64,000 bases of DNA, taken from assembly GCA_900467185.1 (NCBI GenBank), contig UBPA01000007.1:335646-399645 (forward strand). Reading direction: 5' to 3'. A program made the translations under genes and the position numbers. Positions 1 through 10,321 of this stretch are shown piece by piece. Position 1 is the first letter of the stretch. Each line of letters begins with the position of its first letter. The notes under the pieces were generated by a model that was not told the origin of the DNA, ran no database searches, and saw nothing but the letters and a program-made list of their open reading frames with translations. Source of the DNA: Hyphomicrobiales bacterium. Its GTDB lineage: Bacteria; Pseudomonadota; Alphaproteobacteria; Rhizobiales; Rhizobiaceae.

Positions 1-12
1 CAGGGGCTCTGA
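1..12 (+). CDS. nuoJ: 3' end of NADH-quinone oxidoreductase subunit J (partial)
   Basis: In frame 1 the window opens with Gln-Gly-Leu followed by a TGA stop at 10-12, 30 bp before nuoK. In alphaproteobacterial nuo operons nuoJ directly precedes nuoK, so this is probably the end of nuoJ. Only three residues are visible, and the call rests on gene order alone. Confidence 0.4.
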   Translation, partial: QGL

Positions 13-42
13 GGCGGTACTGAAGGTCAAGGACACGACATC

Positions 43-351
43 ATGGAAATCGGTATTTCCCACTATCTGACCGTCAGCGCCATCCTGTTCACGCTGGGCG
101 TCTTCGGCATCTTCCTCAACCGCAAGAACATCATCGTCATCCTGATGTCGGTGGAGCTCATCCTGCTCGCGGTCAACATCAACATGGTCGCCTTCTCGTC
201 GTTCCTCAACGACATCACCGGCCAGGTGTTCGCGCTGTTCATTCTGACGGTTGCCGCGGCGGAAGCCGCCATCGGTCTTGCAATTCTCGTCGTCTTCTAT
301 CGCAACCGCGGCTCCATCGCGGTCGAAGACGTCAACATGATGAAGGGCTGA
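43..351 (+). CDS. nuoK: NADH-quinone oxidoreductase subunit K
   Basis: This is a small inner-membrane subunit of respiratory complex I, in the proton-pumping arm (MrpC-like). The 102-residue protein has the usual family length and three predicted membrane helices. Buried glutamates Glu38 (helix 2) and Glu74 (helix 3) match the two acidic residues known to be needed for proton translocation in this family. The ATG at 43 gives the conserved N-terminus. It is followed 6 bp later by nuoL, so nuoK to nuoN are certainly cotranscribed. Confidence 0.97.
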   Translation: MEIGISHYLTVSAILFTLGVFGIFLNRKNIIVILMSVELILLAVNINMVAFSSFLNDITGQVFALFILTVAAAEAAIGLAILVVFYRNRGSIAVEDVNMMKG

Positions 352-357
352 TCGGCC

Positions 358-2355
358 ATGGATACCATCATCAAAGCGGTCGTCTTCCTGCCGCTCATCG
401 GCTTCTTGATCGCGGGCCTGTTCGGCTCGAAGATCGGCGCGAAGGCCTCGGAATACGTGACCACCGGCCTCATGGGCGTCGTTGCCGTCCTGTCCTGGGT
501 CGTATTCGTCCATGTCGGCCTCGGCGAGACGGAGATGATCAAGGTCTTCGTCATGCGCTGGATCCAGACCGGCAGTTTCGACACCGAATGGGCGTTCCGC
601 GTGGACACGCTGACAGCGGTGATGTTCGTCGTCGTCAACACCGTGTCGTTCCTGGTGCACCTCTATTCGATCGGCTACATGCACCACGATCCGCACCGTC
701 CGCGGTTCTTCGCCTATCTCTCGCTGTTCACCTTCGCCATGCTGATGCTGGTGACATCGGACAACCTGCTGCAGATGTTCTTCGGCTGGGAAGGTGTGGG
801 TCTCGCATCCTACCTCCTCATTGGCTTCTGGTACAAGAAGCCCTCGGCAAGTGCCGCAGCCATGAAGGCCTTCATCGTCAACCGCGTCGGCGACTTCGGC
901 TTCGCACTCGGCATCTTCGGCGTCTTCGTCCTGTTCGGTTCGATCTCGTTCGAAACGATCTTTGCGACCGCGGCGACCTACCTGCCGGCTGAAGGTGCGG
1001 CCAACGCCGCGGAGCCGGTCATCACGCTGTTCGGCCTGCATCTCGACCGTGCCGACGCCGTCACCGGCGTCGCTCTGCTGCTCTTCATGGGCGCGATGGG
1101 CAAGTCGGCGCAGTTCCTGCTGCACACCTGGCTGCCGGACGCCATGGAAGGCCCGACCCCGGTTTCCGCGCTCATTCACGCCGCGACCATGGTCACGGCG
1201 GGCGTCTTCCTCGTCGCACGCATGTCGCCGGTGTTCGAGCTGTCGCCGACGGCTCTGACCGTGGTGACGCTGATCGGTGCGATCACCGCCTTCTTCGCAG
1301 CCACCGTCGGTCTCGTGCAGAACGACATCAAGCGCGTCATCGCCTATTCGACCTGCTCGCAGCTCGGCTATATGTTCGTCGCGCTCGGCGTCGGCGCCTA
1401 TGGTGCGGCCGTGTTCCACCTCTTCACGCACGCCTTCTTCAAGGCGCTCCTGTTCCTGTGCGCCGGTTCGGTCATCCATGCCGTCGATGGCGAGCAGGAC
1501 ATGCGCCACATGGGCGGCCTGCGTCCGCACATCAAGATCACCTTCGCGATGATGCTGATCGGAACGCTCGCCATCACCGGTGTCGGCATTCCCTTCACGC
1601 CGGTCGGCTTTGCCGGCTTCTTCTCCAAGGACGTGATCATCGAGGCGACCTATGCCTCGCACTCGCCGCTCTCGGGCTTTGCCTTCACGCTGCTGGTCAT
1701 CGCCGCGCTGTTCACGAGCTTCTATTCCTGGCGCCTGATGTTCCTGACCTTCTTCGGCAAGCCGCGCGCGAGCCATGAGGTCATGCATCACGTGCATGAG
1801 TCGCCGATGGTCATGCTGCTGCCGCTCTTCGTCCTCGGCTTCGGCGCTGTCGTCGCGGGCTTCCTCGGCGAGGGCTACTTCTACGGCCACGAATATGCCG
1901 AATTCTGGCAGGGTGCGCTGTTCACCTCGGCGGAAAACGAACTGCTGGAAGAATTCCACCACGTTCCGGCTCTGGTTGCGCTCAGCCCGTTCATCGCCAT
2001 GGTGATCGGCTTCGTCACAGCCTGGTATTTCTACATCAAGTCGCCGGAGACGCCGAAGGCACTGGCCCGCCAGCATCGCGGCCTCTATCAGTTCCTTTTG
2101 AACAAGTGGTACTTCGACGAGCTCTACGATTTCCTGTTCGTGCGTCCCGCCAAGCGTCTCGGCACCTTCCTCTGGAAGGAGGGTGACGGTCGTGTCATCG
2201 ACGGCTTCGGTCCGAACGGCGTCGCCGCCCGGGTCATGGACGTCACGCGCGGCGTCGTGCGCCTGCAGACCGGTTACCTCTATCACTATGCGTTCGTGAT
2301 GCTGATCGGCATCGCGGCCCTCGTTACCTGGATGATGCTCGGGAGCTCCTTCTGA
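358..2355 (+). CDS. nuoL: NADH-quinone oxidoreductase subunit L
   Basis: This is the largest antiporter-like subunit of complex I, at the distal end of the membrane arm. It is 665 residues long and polytopic. The family signature around residues 141-160 contains the conserved Glu145, and the segment 248-275 carries the helix-breaking lysine region (Lys249) followed by [19 protein letters not shown]. The C-terminal part corresponds to the long lateral helix and last transmembrane helix. Its stop codon overlaps the ATG of nuoM (TGATG), which suggests translational coupling. Confidence 0.98.
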   Translation: MDTIIKAVVFLPLIGFLIAGLFGSKIGAKASEYVTTGLMGVVAVLSWVVFVHVGLGETEMIKVFVMRWIQTGSFDTEWAFRVDTLTAVMFVVVNTVSFLVHLYSIGYMHHDPHRPRFFAYLSLFTFAMLMLVTSDNLLQMFFGWEGVGLASYLLIGFWYKKPSASAAAMKAFIVNRVGDFGFALGIFGVFVLFGSISFETIFATAATYLPAEGAANAAEPVITLFGLHLDRADAVTGVALLLFMGAMGKSAQFLLHTWLPDAMEGPTPVSALIHAATMVTAGVFLVARMSPVFELSPTALTVVTLIGAITAFFAATVGLVQNDIKRVIAYSTCSQLGYMFVALGVGAYGAAVFHLFTHAFFKALLFLCAGSVIHAVDGEQDMRHMGGLRPHIKITFAMMLIGTLAITGVGIPFTPVGFAGFFSKDVIIEATYASHSPLSGFAFTLLVIAALFTSFYSWRLMFLTFFGKPRASHEVMHHVHESPMVMLLPLFVLGFGAVVAGFLGEGYFYGHEYAEFWQGALFTSAENELLEEFHHVPALVALSPFIAMVIGFVTAWYFYIKSPETPKALARQHRGLYQFLLNKWYFDELYDFLFVRPAKRLGTFLWKEGDGRVIDGFGPNGVAARVMDVTRGVVRLQTGYLYHYAFVMLIGIAALVTWMMLGSSF

Positions 2356-3866
2356 TGACCGATTGGCCCATTCTCTCGGCGGTCACCTTCCTGCCGCTGG
2401 TCGGCGTTGTGCTCCTGCTTCTGATGCGTGACGACAGCGCGGCCGGTCGCCGCAACGTGCTCAACATCTCGCTCGCGACGACGGTCGTCACCTTCCTGCT
2501 CTCGCTCTTCATCTGGGCCGGGTTCGACAATGCGAACCCCGGCTTCCAGATGGTCGAGCGTCATGCCTGGCTCGGCACCGGCATCTCCTACCATCTGGGC
2601 GTCGACGGCATTTCCATGCTGTTCGTCATCCTGACGACGTTCCTGATGCCCTTCTGCGTGCTGGCCAGCTGGCACTCGGTCGAAAAGCGCATCAAGTCCT
2701 ACATGATCGCCTTCCTGCTGCTGCAGGTCGTCATGACGGGCGTGTTCGTCTCGCTCGATATCGTGCTCTTCTACGTCTTCTTCGAAGCGACCCTGATCCC
2801 GATGTTCGTCATCATCGGCGTTTGGGGCGGCAAGGAGCGTGTCTATGCGAGCTACAAGTTCTTTCTCTATACGCTGTTCGGCTCGGTCCTGATGATGCTC
2901 GCCATCATGGCGATGTACTGGCAGACCGGCACGACCGACATGGTCGAGCTGCTGAAGGCCGGCTTCCCCGCGGGCATGCAGACCTGGCTCTGGCTCGCCT
3001 GCTTCGCAGCCTTCGCCGTGAAGATGCCGATGTGGCCCGTTCACACCTGGCTGCCGGATGCGCACGTTCAGGCACCGACCGCCGGGTCCGTCATCCTTGC
3101 CGGCGTCATGCTGAAACTCGGCGGCTACGGCATGGTCCGCATCTCGCTCGGCATGTTCCCGCTGGCTTCCGAGCAGTTCGCGCCTCTGGTCTTCACGCTG
3201 TCCGTCGTCGCCATCATCTACACCTCGCTGGTCGCGATGATGCAGCAGGACATCAAGAAGCTGATCGCATACTCCTCCGTCGCCCACATGGGCTACGTGA
3301 CCATGGGGATCTTCGCGGCCAATGTGCAGGGCGTGCAGGGCGCGATCTTCCAGATGCTGTCGCATGGTATCGTCTCCTCGGCGCTCTTCCTCTGCGTCGG
3401 CGTGGTCTACGATCGTCTGCACACCCGCGAGATCTCGGCCTATGGCGGTCTCGTCAACAACATGCCGAAATACGCCGTGATCTTCATGATCTTCACCATG
3501 GCGAATGTCGGCCTTCCCGGCACCTCCGGCTTCGTCGGGGAAATCACGACCCTGCTCGGTGCCTTCCAGGCCAACACCTGGGTCGCCTTCTTCGCCACGA
3601 CCGGCGTCATCCTGTCCGCCTGCTACGCCCTCTGGCTCTATCGCCGCGTGATGTTCGGCGCGCTTGAGAAGGAGAAGCTGAAGGCTCTGCTCGACCTGTC
3701 GCCGCGTGAAAAGGTCATCCTCTACCCGCTCGCGGTGCTCACCATCTTCTTCGGCGTCTATCCGGCGCCGGTCTTCGATGCCACGGCGGCTTCCGTCGAT
3801 GTGCTGGTCCATAACTACACGACCGCCGTTCAGGCAGCGCAGTCCCTTGCGCTCTCGGCAAACTGA
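2355..3866 (+). CDS. nuoM: NADH-quinone oxidoreductase subunit M
   Basis: This is the second antiporter-like proton-pumping subunit of complex I (503 residues, multi-pass). The conserved Glu144 lies in [13 protein letters not shown]. Lys223 lies in the segment ending [21 protein letters not shown], both hallmarks of the NuoM/MrpD family. The start overlaps the nuoL stop. A gap of 18 bp separates it from nuoN. Confidence 0.98.
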   Translation: MTDWPILSAVTFLPLVGVVLLLLMRDDSAAGRRNVLNISLATTVVTFLLSLFIWAGFDNANPGFQMVERHAWLGTGISYHLGVDGISMLFVILTTFLMPFCVLASWHSVEKRIKSYMIAFLLLQVVMTGVFVSLDIVLFYVFFEATLIPMFVIIGVWGGKERVYASYKFFLYTLFGSVLMMLAIMAMYWQTGTTDMVELLKAGFPAGMQTWLWLACFAAFAVKMPMWPVHTWLPDAHVQAPTAGSVILAGVMLKLGGYGMVRISLGMFPLASEQFAPLVFTLSVVAIIYTSLVAMMQQDIKKLIAYSSVAHMGYVTMGIFAANVQGVQGAIFQMLSHGIVSSALFLCVGVVYDRLHTREISAYGGLVNNMPKYAVIFMIFTMANVGLPGTSGFVGEITTLLGAFQANTWVAFFATTGVILSACYALWLYRRVMFGALEKEKLKALLDLSPREKVILYPLAVLTIFFGVYPAPVFDATAASVDVLVHNYTTAVQAAQSLALSAN

Positions 3867-3884
3867 CGACGGGGCGAGAGAAAC

Positions 3885-5324
3885 ATGAACGCTGATATTC
3901 TGGTCGCTAGTCTTCATCTGTCGCTTCCCGAAGTGACGCTGGCCATCGGGGCGCTCGCGCTTCTGATGATCGGCGTCTTCACGGGCGAACGGTCTTCCGG
4001 CCTCGTGACCTGGCTGGCGATCGCGGTGCTGGTCGTTGCCGGCGTTCTGCTGGCGAACACAGGCGACGGCGTTGCCTACAATGGCGCCTTCGTCGCCGAT
4101 CCGTTCGCCCGCTTCATGAAGATGCTGACCTTGTTCGCATCCATCGTCGCGCTTTTCCTCTCGGCAGGGCAGGCGAAGATCTTTGGTCTCGACCGGTTCG
4201 AGTATCCCGTGCTCGTCGTTCTGGCGACGCTCGGCATGCTCTTGATGATCTCCGCCAACGACATGATGTCGCTCTATATGGCGCTGGAACTGCAGTCGCT
4301 CGCCGCCTATGTCGTCGCTGCCATGAATCGCGACGATCTCCGTTCGACGGAAGCCGGCCTGAAGTACTTCGTGCTCGGCGCGCTGTCCTCCGGCATGCTG
4401 CTCTACGGCATGTCGCTGGTCTACGGCTTCACGGGCCATACCGGCTTCGTGGAAATTGCCGCCGCCCTCACGGCGGAAGGCCGTTCGCTCGGGCTCGTCT
4501 TCGGTCTCGTCTTCGTGCTCGCCGGCGTTGCCTTCAAGATCTCGGCCGTGCCGTTCCATATGTGGACGCCGGACGTCTACGAAGGCGCGCCGACCCCGGT
4601 CACGGCCTTTTTCGCCGGCGCCCCGAAGATCGCGGCCATCGCCATGCTGGTCCGCGTCGTCGTTACCGCCTTCGAGCCCATTCAGCTCGATTGGCAGCAG
4701 ATCATCGTCTTCATCTCGATCGCCTCCATGGTGCTCGGCTCGTTTGCCGCCATCGGCCAGAAGAACCTGAAGCGCCTGATGGCCTATTCCTCCATCGGCC
4801 ACATGGGCTATGCGCTGGTGGGTCTCTCCGCCGGCTCCATGGCGGGCGTGCGCGGCGTCGTCCTCTACATGCTGATCTACATGGTCATGACGCTCGGCAC
4901 CTTCGCCTGCATCCTCGCCATGCGCCGCAAGGAAGGCCATCACGTTGAGCAGGTCGATGATCTCGCCGGTCTGTCGCAGACCAATCCCTTTATGGCCGTG
5001 GTGCTCACGATCCTGATGTTCTCGCTGGCCGGCATTCCGCCGCTAGCAGGCTTTTTCGCCAAGTACTTCGTGTTCATGGCGGCGATCGAGGCCAAGCTCT
5101 ATGCGCTTGCCGTCATCGGCGTCCTCGCCTCCGTCGTCGGTGCCTATTACTACCTGCGCGTCATCAAGCTGATGTGGTTCGATGAACCTGCCGGCGAGTT
5201 CGCGCGCCCCTCAGGCTCGCTGAAGCTGGTCTACGGCCTCTCCGGCCTCTTCATCGTCGGCTATGTCATCGTCGGCGGCCCGATCGGTGCGGCGGCCGAA
5301 GCCGCAGCCCGGACATTCTTTTGA
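3885..5324 (+). CDS. nuoN: NADH-quinone oxidoreductase subunit N
   Basis: This is the third antiporter-like subunit of complex I (479 residues). Glu135 in [12 protein letters not shown] and Lys218 in [18 protein letters not shown] match the conserved charged residues of the family. The start at 3885 is preceded by GGGGCGAGAG, a reasonable ribosome binding site. Its last codons overlap the TTG start of birA by four bases, as in other rhizobial genomes where birA is the last reader of the nuo operon. Confidence 0.98.
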   Translation: MNADILVASLHLSLPEVTLAIGALALLMIGVFTGERSSGLVTWLAIAVLVVAGVLLANTGDGVAYNGAFVADPFARFMKMLTLFASIVALFLSAGQAKIFGLDRFEYPVLVVLATLGMLLMISANDMMSLYMALELQSLAAYVVAAMNRDDLRSTEAGLKYFVLGALSSGMLLYGMSLVYGFTGHTGFVEIAAALTAEGRSLGLVFGLVFVLAGVAFKISAVPFHMWTPDVYEGAPTPVTAFFAGAPKIAAIAMLVRVVVTAFEPIQLDWQQIIVFISIASMVLGSFAAIGQKNLKRLMAYSSIGHMGYALVGLSAGSMAGVRGVVLYMLIYMVMTLGTFACILAMRRKEGHHVEQVDDLAGLSQTNPFMAVVLTILMFSLAGIPPLAGFFAKYFVFMAAIEAKLYALAVIGVLASVVGAYYYLRVIKLMWFDEPAGEFARPSGSLKLVYGLSGLFIVGYVIVGGPIGAAAEAAARTFF

Positions 5325-6088
5325 ACGGCCAGGGCCGGCTCACCCGAACGTCCATCGACGACTTCCGCCACGTCGCCCTGGACGCGGTGGGCTCCACCAA
5401 CACAGAGTGCCTTGCGCGCGCGCGCGCGGGCGATCCGGGAAATCTCTGGATCACAGCCGGCCGGCAGACCGATGGTCGCGGCCGGCGTGGTCGTGCCTGG
5501 AGTTCGGAACCCGGCAATCTCTATTCCTCGCTGCTCCTGATCGACCCGGCCCCGCTGGAGATGATCCAGTCGCTGCCGCTTGCGGTCGCCGTTGCCGTTC
5601 GCGACGCCATGCAGGCCGTCCTGCCAGCAGGCGCACGGGCGGCTGAGATCAAGTGGCCGAACGACATCCTCATCGGTGGACAGAAGACCTGCGGCATCCT
5701 GCTCGAAGGCGAGCGACTGGCGGATGGGCGCTATGCTCTGGTGATCGGCTGCGGCGTCAATGTCGTCAGCGCACCGGAGCACGGTCTCTATCCGCTGACA
5801 AATCTGCGCAGCGAGGGGTCTTCGGCATCCGCCGAGGAACTCTTCGCGCATCTCTTCATGACCATGGCCGAAACGCTCGGCATCTGGAACGGTGGGCTCG
5901 GGATCGGCGACATCATCTCGCTCTGGCGGCAGCATGCCGTGGGCATAGGTCGCCCCATCACGGTCAATCTTCCCGATCGGTTGATCCAGGGACGTTTTGA
6001 CGACATCGACGGCTCCGGCCAATTAATTCTCACGGATGAAAACGGCATGCGCCGGCATATAGCCGCCGGCGATGTCTTTTTCGGATGA
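5321..6088 (+). CDS. birA: Biotin-[acetyl-CoA-carboxylase] ligase, class I (no DNA-binding domain)
   Basis: This enzyme activates biotin with ATP and attaches it to the lysine of AccB, which is encoded later in this window. The biotinyl-AMP loop GRGRRGR is at residues 52-58 and the KWPND motif at 111-115. The C-terminal SH3-like domain is present. At 255 residues it lacks the N-terminal helix-turn-helix of the E. coli repressor, so it is catalytic only. The start is TTG inside a TTGA overlap with the nuoN stop. No ATG or GTG lies close enough to give the conserved N-terminus. A CG-dinucleotide run encodes the ARARA stretch at residues 32-36. Confidence 0.95.
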   Translation: MNGQGRLTRTSIDDFRHVALDAVGSTNTECLARARAGDPGNLWITAGRQTDGRGRRGRAWSSEPGNLYSSLLLIDPAPLEMIQSLPLAVAVAVRDAMQAVLPAGARAAEIKWPNDILIGGQKTCGILLEGERLADGRYALVIGCGVNVVSAPEHGLYPLTNLRSEGSSASAEELFAHLFMTMAETLGIWNGGLGIGDIISLWRQHAVGIGRPITVNLPDRLIQGRFDDIDGSGQLILTDENGMRRHIAAGDVFFG

Positions 6089-6107
6089 AACAAGGCACAA
6101 TTCTCTG

Positions 6108-7778
6108 ATGACTGAGAAAAACGAACTGGTTTTCCTGCCGCTCGGCGGCGTAGGCGAAATCGGCATGAACCTCGCGCTCTATGGTTACGGCCCCGCCGCC
6201 AACCGCGAGTGGATCATGGTCGATTGCGGCGTGACCTTCCCGGGGCCGGATCTGCCGGGCGTGGACCTCGTGCTCCCCGACATCCGCTTCCTCGCGGACA
6301 AGCTCAAGAGCCTCAAGGGCATCGTGATCACGCATGCCCATGAGGATCACTACGGCGCGCTGTCCGACCTGTGGCCGGGCCTCAACGTTCCCGTCTATGC
6401 CTCGCCCTTCACGGCGGGCATGCTGGAGGCCAAGCGCCAGTACGAGCGCAGCCGCAACGAGGTGCCGATCACCATCTTCAAGCAAGGCGACCGCGTGCAG
6501 ATCGGCCCGTTCGAAGTCGAGGCCGTCGGGGTCAACCATTCCATCCCAGAGCCAATGTCGCTCGTCATCCGCACGCCGCTCGGCAATCTCGTCCACACCG
6601 GCGACTGGAAGATCGACCATGCGCCGTCGCTCGGGCCGCTGACCGATGGCGAGCGGTTCACCGCCGTCGGCGACGAGGGCGTGCTGGCGCTGATGTGCGA
6701 CTCCACCAACGCGCTGCGCGATGGCGTCTCTCCCTCCGAGGAGGAGGTTTCCGCCAGCCTCGAAAAGGTCATCCGCTCTGCGGAAGGCCGTGTCGCCATC
6801 ACCACCTTCTCGTCGAATGTCGGCCGTATCCGCTCGATCGCCAAGGCGGCCGCAGGTGCCGGACGCGAAGTGCTGCTGATGGGTTCGTCCATGAAGCGTG
6901 TGGTGCAGGTCGCTCGCGATGTCGGCCTCATGGAAGGCATCCCGCCCTTCATCAGCGAAGACGAATTCGGCTTCATTCCGCGCGATCGCGTCGTGGTCAT
7001 CCTCACTGGCAGCCAGGGTGAGCCCCGCGCGGCGCTGGCGAAGATCGCCCGCGACGAGATGCGCAATGTTGCCTTCTCCTCCGGCGATACGGTTGTGTTC
7101 TCCTCGCGCGCCATTCCCGGCAACGAGAAGGCGATCAACGAGATCAAGAACGGTCTGATCGAACAGGGGATCCTGATCGTCACCGATAGCGACGCTCTGG
7201 TTCACGTGTCGGGCCATCCCCGCCGCAACGAGCTGAAGCAGATGTACCAGTGGATCCGTCCGAAGCTGTTGGTGCCGGTCCATGGCGAAGCAGCGCATCT
7301 GGTCGGGCAGATGGAGCTTGGCCTGCAGTCCGGCATTCCGAACGTGCCGCGTGTCCGCAACGGCGATATCCTGCGGCTCGCGCCCGGCATGGCGCAGGTC
7401 ATCGGCGAAGCCCCGCATGGCCGCATCTTCAAGGATGGCGGTCTGATCGGCGACTTCCAGGAGATGGGCATCGGCGACCGTCGCAAGCTGTCCTTCGCCG
7501 GCCACGTCTCTGTCAATGTCGTGCTTGATGCGCGCTACGACTTCGCCTCCGACCCGATCGTCGTGCCGATCGGCCTGCCCGAGTTCGACGACGAGGGCGA
7601 GGACATGAACGACACGCTGTATGATGCCGTGCTCGGTGCGGTCGAAAGCATTCCGCGCGCGCGCCGCAAGGACCTCGCCATGGTGCAGGAAGCCGTGCGT
7701 CGCGCCATTCGCGGTACGGCCAACGATGTCTGGGGCAAGAAGCCGGTCGTGACTGTCTTTATCAACCGCATGTCCTGA
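6108..7778 (+). CDS. rnj: Ribonuclease J
   Basis: This is a metallo-beta-lactamase/beta-CASP ribonuclease with 5'-to-3' exonuclease and endonuclease activity, acting in rRNA maturation and mRNA decay. The metal-binding motif HAHEDH is at residues 76-81, the beta-CASP region occupies the middle, and the late motif HVSGHPRRNE follows. I place the start at the ATG at 6108 (556 residues, N-terminus MTEKNELVFLPLGG), the usual family beginning. An in-frame ATG at 6072 lies inside birA and would add 12 unlikely residues. It is probably cotranscribed with birA. A hairpin follows at 7786-7826. Confidence 0.96.
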   Translation: MTEKNELVFLPLGGVGEIGMNLALYGYGPAANREWIMVDCGVTFPGPDLPGVDLVLPDIRFLADKLKSLKGIVITHAHEDHYGALSDLWPGLNVPVYASPFTAGMLEAKRQYERSRNEVPITIFKQGDRVQIGPFEVEAVGVNHSIPEPMSLVIRTPLGNLVHTGDWKIDHAPSLGPLTDGERFTAVGDEGVLALMCDSTNALRDGVSPSEEEVSASLEKVIRSAEGRVAITTFSSNVGRIRSIAKAAAGAGREVLLMGSSMKRVVQVARDVGLMEGIPPFISEDEFGFIPRDRVVVILTGSQGEPRAALAKIARDEMRNVAFSSGDTVVFSSRAIPGNEKAINEIKNGLIEQGILIVTDSDALVHVSGHPRRNELKQMYQWIRPKLLVPVHGEAAHLVGQMELGLQSGIPNVPRVRNGDILRLAPGMAQVIGEAPHGRIFKDGGLIGDFQEMGIGDRRKLSFAGHVSVNVVLDARYDFASDPIVVPIGLPEFDDEGEDMNDTLYDAVLGAVESIPRARRKDLAMVQEAVRRAIRGTANDVWGKKPVVTVFINRMS

Positions 7779-7785
7779 CGCTACG

Positions 7786-7826
7786 CGAGAGTCTGGCAGG
7801 TTCATTCTGAGCCAGCCAGACTCTCG
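7786..7826 (+). terminator. Hairpin terminator downstream of rnj
   Basis: A perfect 12-bp inverted repeat (7786-7797 with 7815-7826) encloses a 17-nt loop 8 bp after the RNase J stop. The tract after it is only moderately T-rich. It is a plausible transcription terminator or 3'-end stabilising stem. Confidence 0.6.
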
Positions 7827-8012
7827 ATTCCCTTGTCATCGTTTGTCTGTTCCGGATAACCGGATCCCACGTATCCCTGATAAACTCTCGTTCACGTAAA
7901 GCAGGTAGGCCTTCGGTGTGACAGCGCCGGAGGCCTTTTCGTTTGCGTCCGGCTTCCGGCGCGTCATGGCACAGCGTATAAGAGGGGTCAGCTTCTCAAC
8001 CGGGATGTCGTC

Positions 8013-8282
8013 ATGCCGATCTTTTCCGTCTTCGCCATCTACTTCATCATTTGGTGGATGACGCTCTTCATCGTTCTGCCGATCGGACTGCGCACACAGG
8101 CGGAGGAGCGGGACGTGGTGCCGGGAAGCGTGGAAAGCGCGCCTGCAAGGTTTCGGGCATTGCGCATCTTCGGCCTGACGACCATCCTCGCCGCCGTGAT
8201 CCATATGGCCTGGTACGTGCTGTCCGTTCGCTACGGCTATGGCATCGACGCCATCCCACAGTTCGCGCCGAAGTTCTATTAA
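8013..8282 (+). CDS. DUF1467 family small membrane protein
   Basis: This is an 89-residue protein of unknown function in a family found mainly in alphaproteobacteria. The sequence shows two membrane helices (about residues 3-24 and 51-71) separated by a charged cytoplasmic or periplasmic loop. The conserved N-terminus FAIYFIIWWMTLFIVLPIGLR is typical of the family. The start at 8013 is preceded by GGGATG. It sits alone upstream of proS, with a strong terminator nearly 180 bp downstream. Confidence 0.85.
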   Translation: MPIFSVFAIYFIIWWMTLFIVLPIGLRTQAEERDVVPGSVESAPARFRALRIFGLTTILAAVIHMAWYVLSVRYGYGIDAIPQFAPKFY

Positions 8283-8983
8283 GGACGCCACCAAGCGGCG
8301 ACCAAGTAAGTGGGCGCAAGGCAAGTTATCGTTCTAGCAGATAAACATTTGCTCAATAGTTTGGCAGATGCTCATTCAATCGGGAGGTTACGTCGCCGGT
8401 CTCGGTTCGCAGGCGATCCCGGCATGCGACCTAAGGAGATCGGAACCATCAAAAAGCCAAAAAAAAACAAGGCTAAAAGCCTTGTTTTATAAGCAATCGC
8501 GTGACCCGTAACCGTTGCCGGTGGCTGCGTATGACCGCGCCTAAGATCTGATCCTCCCAAGACTTTTTCCGCGACGTCGACAAGAATTTAATCTTCCTGC
8601 CTGTTTTGTGTGCTGAAACTAACCCAAATCGCTGCGGGTGTCATCAGGTTTTTTTGCATTTATGCTACAGTCCAGCAAAAAATATTCATTGACACGAAGA
8701 GGTCATTTGCCGTTACTCGCGCTCCCTTTTCCTGCTTCGATCTGTCGCAGAAAGCGGGCAGGGGGCTTATGCCGCAGGCACTGCGCGCCACCCGTCGCCA
8801 CACGGGTTTTCTTCCCGCCACGAAGCGTTTAAGACCTCCAGCGTGGATGCTAGCGGATTCGAGCGATCGGATCGCATCATCCGTCGTTCGTCCATACGGC
8901 TCCGCGCAAGGCACAAGCCGTAAGCAAACCTCATTTCGCCCGAATCCGTGCTTAAACGGAAGGCGCCACTCCGGAACCCGTTC
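8283..8983. other. Long intergenic region before proS
   Basis: This is a 701-bp stretch without a convincing gene. It holds the bidirectional terminator at 8464-8488. After that it has locally AT-rich DNA around 8570-8690, unlike the surrounding coding DNA, where a promoter for proS is likely. TTGACA at 8691-8696 could be a -35 element, but I see no good -10 at proper spacing. The short open frames here (for example 8610-9017) lack a family signature and run into proS in the wrong frame. Confidence 0.5.
8464..8488. terminator. Rho-independent terminator (bidirectional)
   Basis: This is a perfect 11-bp stem (8464-8474 with 8478-8488) with a three-base AAA loop. It is flanked by an A-run on the left and ends in TTTT on the right, so it can work in both directions. 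It closes the DUF1467 transcript and insulates proS. Confidence 0.88.
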
Positions 8984-10312
8984 ATGCGTCTGTCCCGCTA
9001 TTTCATGCCGATCCTGAAGGAAAACCCCAAGGAAGCGGAGATCGTCTCGCATCGCCTGATGCTGCGCGCCGGCATGATCCGCCAGCAGAGCCAGGGCATC
9101 TATTCCTGGTTGCCGCTCGGCAAGCGTGTGCTCGACAAGGTCAATGGCATCATCCGCCAGGAGCAGAATCGTGCCGGCGCCATCGAGCTCTCCATGCCGA
9201 CCCTGCAGTCGGCCGAGCTCTGGCAGGAAAGCGGGCGCTACGACGATTACGGCAAGGAAATGCTACGCATCAAGGACCGCCAGGAGCGTCCGATGCTCTA
9301 CGGCCCGACCAACGAGGAGATGATCACCGACATCTTCCGGTCGTCGGTCAAGTCCTACAAGAACCTGCCGCTTAATCTCTACCATATCCAGCTGAAGTTC
9401 CGCGACGAGATCCGCCCGCGTTTCGGCACCATGCGCTCGCGCGAATTCGTCATGAAGGACGCCTATTCCTTCGACCTGACGAAGGAAGGCGCAGAGCATT
9501 CCTATCGCAAGATGTTCACCGCCTATCTGCGCACGTTTTCGCGGCTTGGCCTGCGCGCCATTCCGATGCGCGCCGATACCGGGCCGATCGGCGGCGATCT
9601 CAGCCACGAGTTCATCATTCTGGCCGAGACCGGCGAGTCCGAGGTGTTCAGCCATCGCAATTTCGTGAACTTCGACATCCCCGCGGAAACAACCGATTTC
9701 GACGATGTCGCGGCGCTGCAGGCCATCTTCGACCAGTGGACGTCGGTCTATGCCGCGACGTCGGAAATGCACGACGCGGCCGCGTTCGACGCGATCCCGG
9801 AAAACGAGCGTCTGTCCGCTCGCGGCATCGAGGTCGGGCACATCTTCTACTTCGGCACCAAATATTCCGAACCCATGGGCGCCAAGGTTCAGGGCCCCGA
9901 TGGCAAGGAACACCTCGTGCATATGGGCTCCTACGGCATCGGGCCGACGCGCCTCGTGCCGGCGATCATCGAGGCCTCGCATGACGAGAACGGGATCATC
10001 TGGCCGGCATCCGTCGCGCCGTTCGATGCCGTGATCATCAACATGAAGGCCGGCGATGCCGCCTGCGACGCGGCCTGCGAGACGATCTACGCAGCCCTGT
10101 CCAAGGCTGGCATCGACACGCTCTACGACGACACCGACGACCGCGCTGGCACCAAGTTCGCGACGGCCGATCTCATCGGCGTGCCCACGCAGATCATCGC
10201 CGGGCCGCGGGCGGTTGCGGCGGGCGAGGTCGAGCTGAAGGATCGCAAGACCGGTGTGCGCGAGACCATGACCATCGAAGCTGCGATCAACAAGCTGACC
10301 GCTGCGAAATAA
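8984..10312 (+). CDS. proS: Prolyl-tRNA synthetase (short, YbaK-less type)
   Basis: This class II aminoacyl-tRNA synthetase charges tRNA-Pro. The 442-residue length matches the short alphaproteobacterial form without the inserted editing domain found in E. coli ProS. Visible signatures are [19 protein letters not shown] (29-47), YGPTNEEM (106-113), the motif 2 region [25 protein letters not shown], and a C-terminal anticodon-binding domain (about 345-442). I chose the ATG at 8984 ([11 protein letters not shown]), the conserved start. An in-frame start at 8948 would add 12 unconserved residues. lolC/E follows after 9 bp. Confidence 0.97.
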   Translation: MRLSRYFMPILKENPKEAEIVSHRLMLRAGMIRQQSQGIYSWLPLGKRVLDKVNGIIRQEQNRAGAIELSMPTLQSAELWQESGRYDDYGKEMLRIKDRQERPMLYGPTNEEMITDIFRSSVKSYKNLPLNLYHIQLKFRDEIRPRFGTMRSREFVMKDAYSFDLTKEGAEHSYRKMFTAYLRTFSRLGLRAIPMRADTGPIGGDLSHEFIILAETGESEVFSHRNFVNFDIPAETTDFDDVAALQAIFDQWTSVYAATSEMHDAAAFDAIPENERLSARGIEVGHIFYFGTKYSEPMGAKVQGPDGKEHLVHMGSYGIGPTRLVPAIIEASHDENGIIWPASVAPFDAVIINMKAGDAACDAACETIYAALSKAGIDTLYDDTDDRAGTKFATADLIGVPTQIIAGPRAVAAGEVELKDRKTGVRETMTIEAAINKLTAAK

Positions 10313-10321
10313 GGACCAGGC

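Noticed and set aside
2286..4943. 885-codon open frame antisense to nuoM and nuoN
   Set aside because: It is very rich in His, Asp, Glu and Arg, the typical antisense product of membrane-protein genes, and it spans two certain genes.
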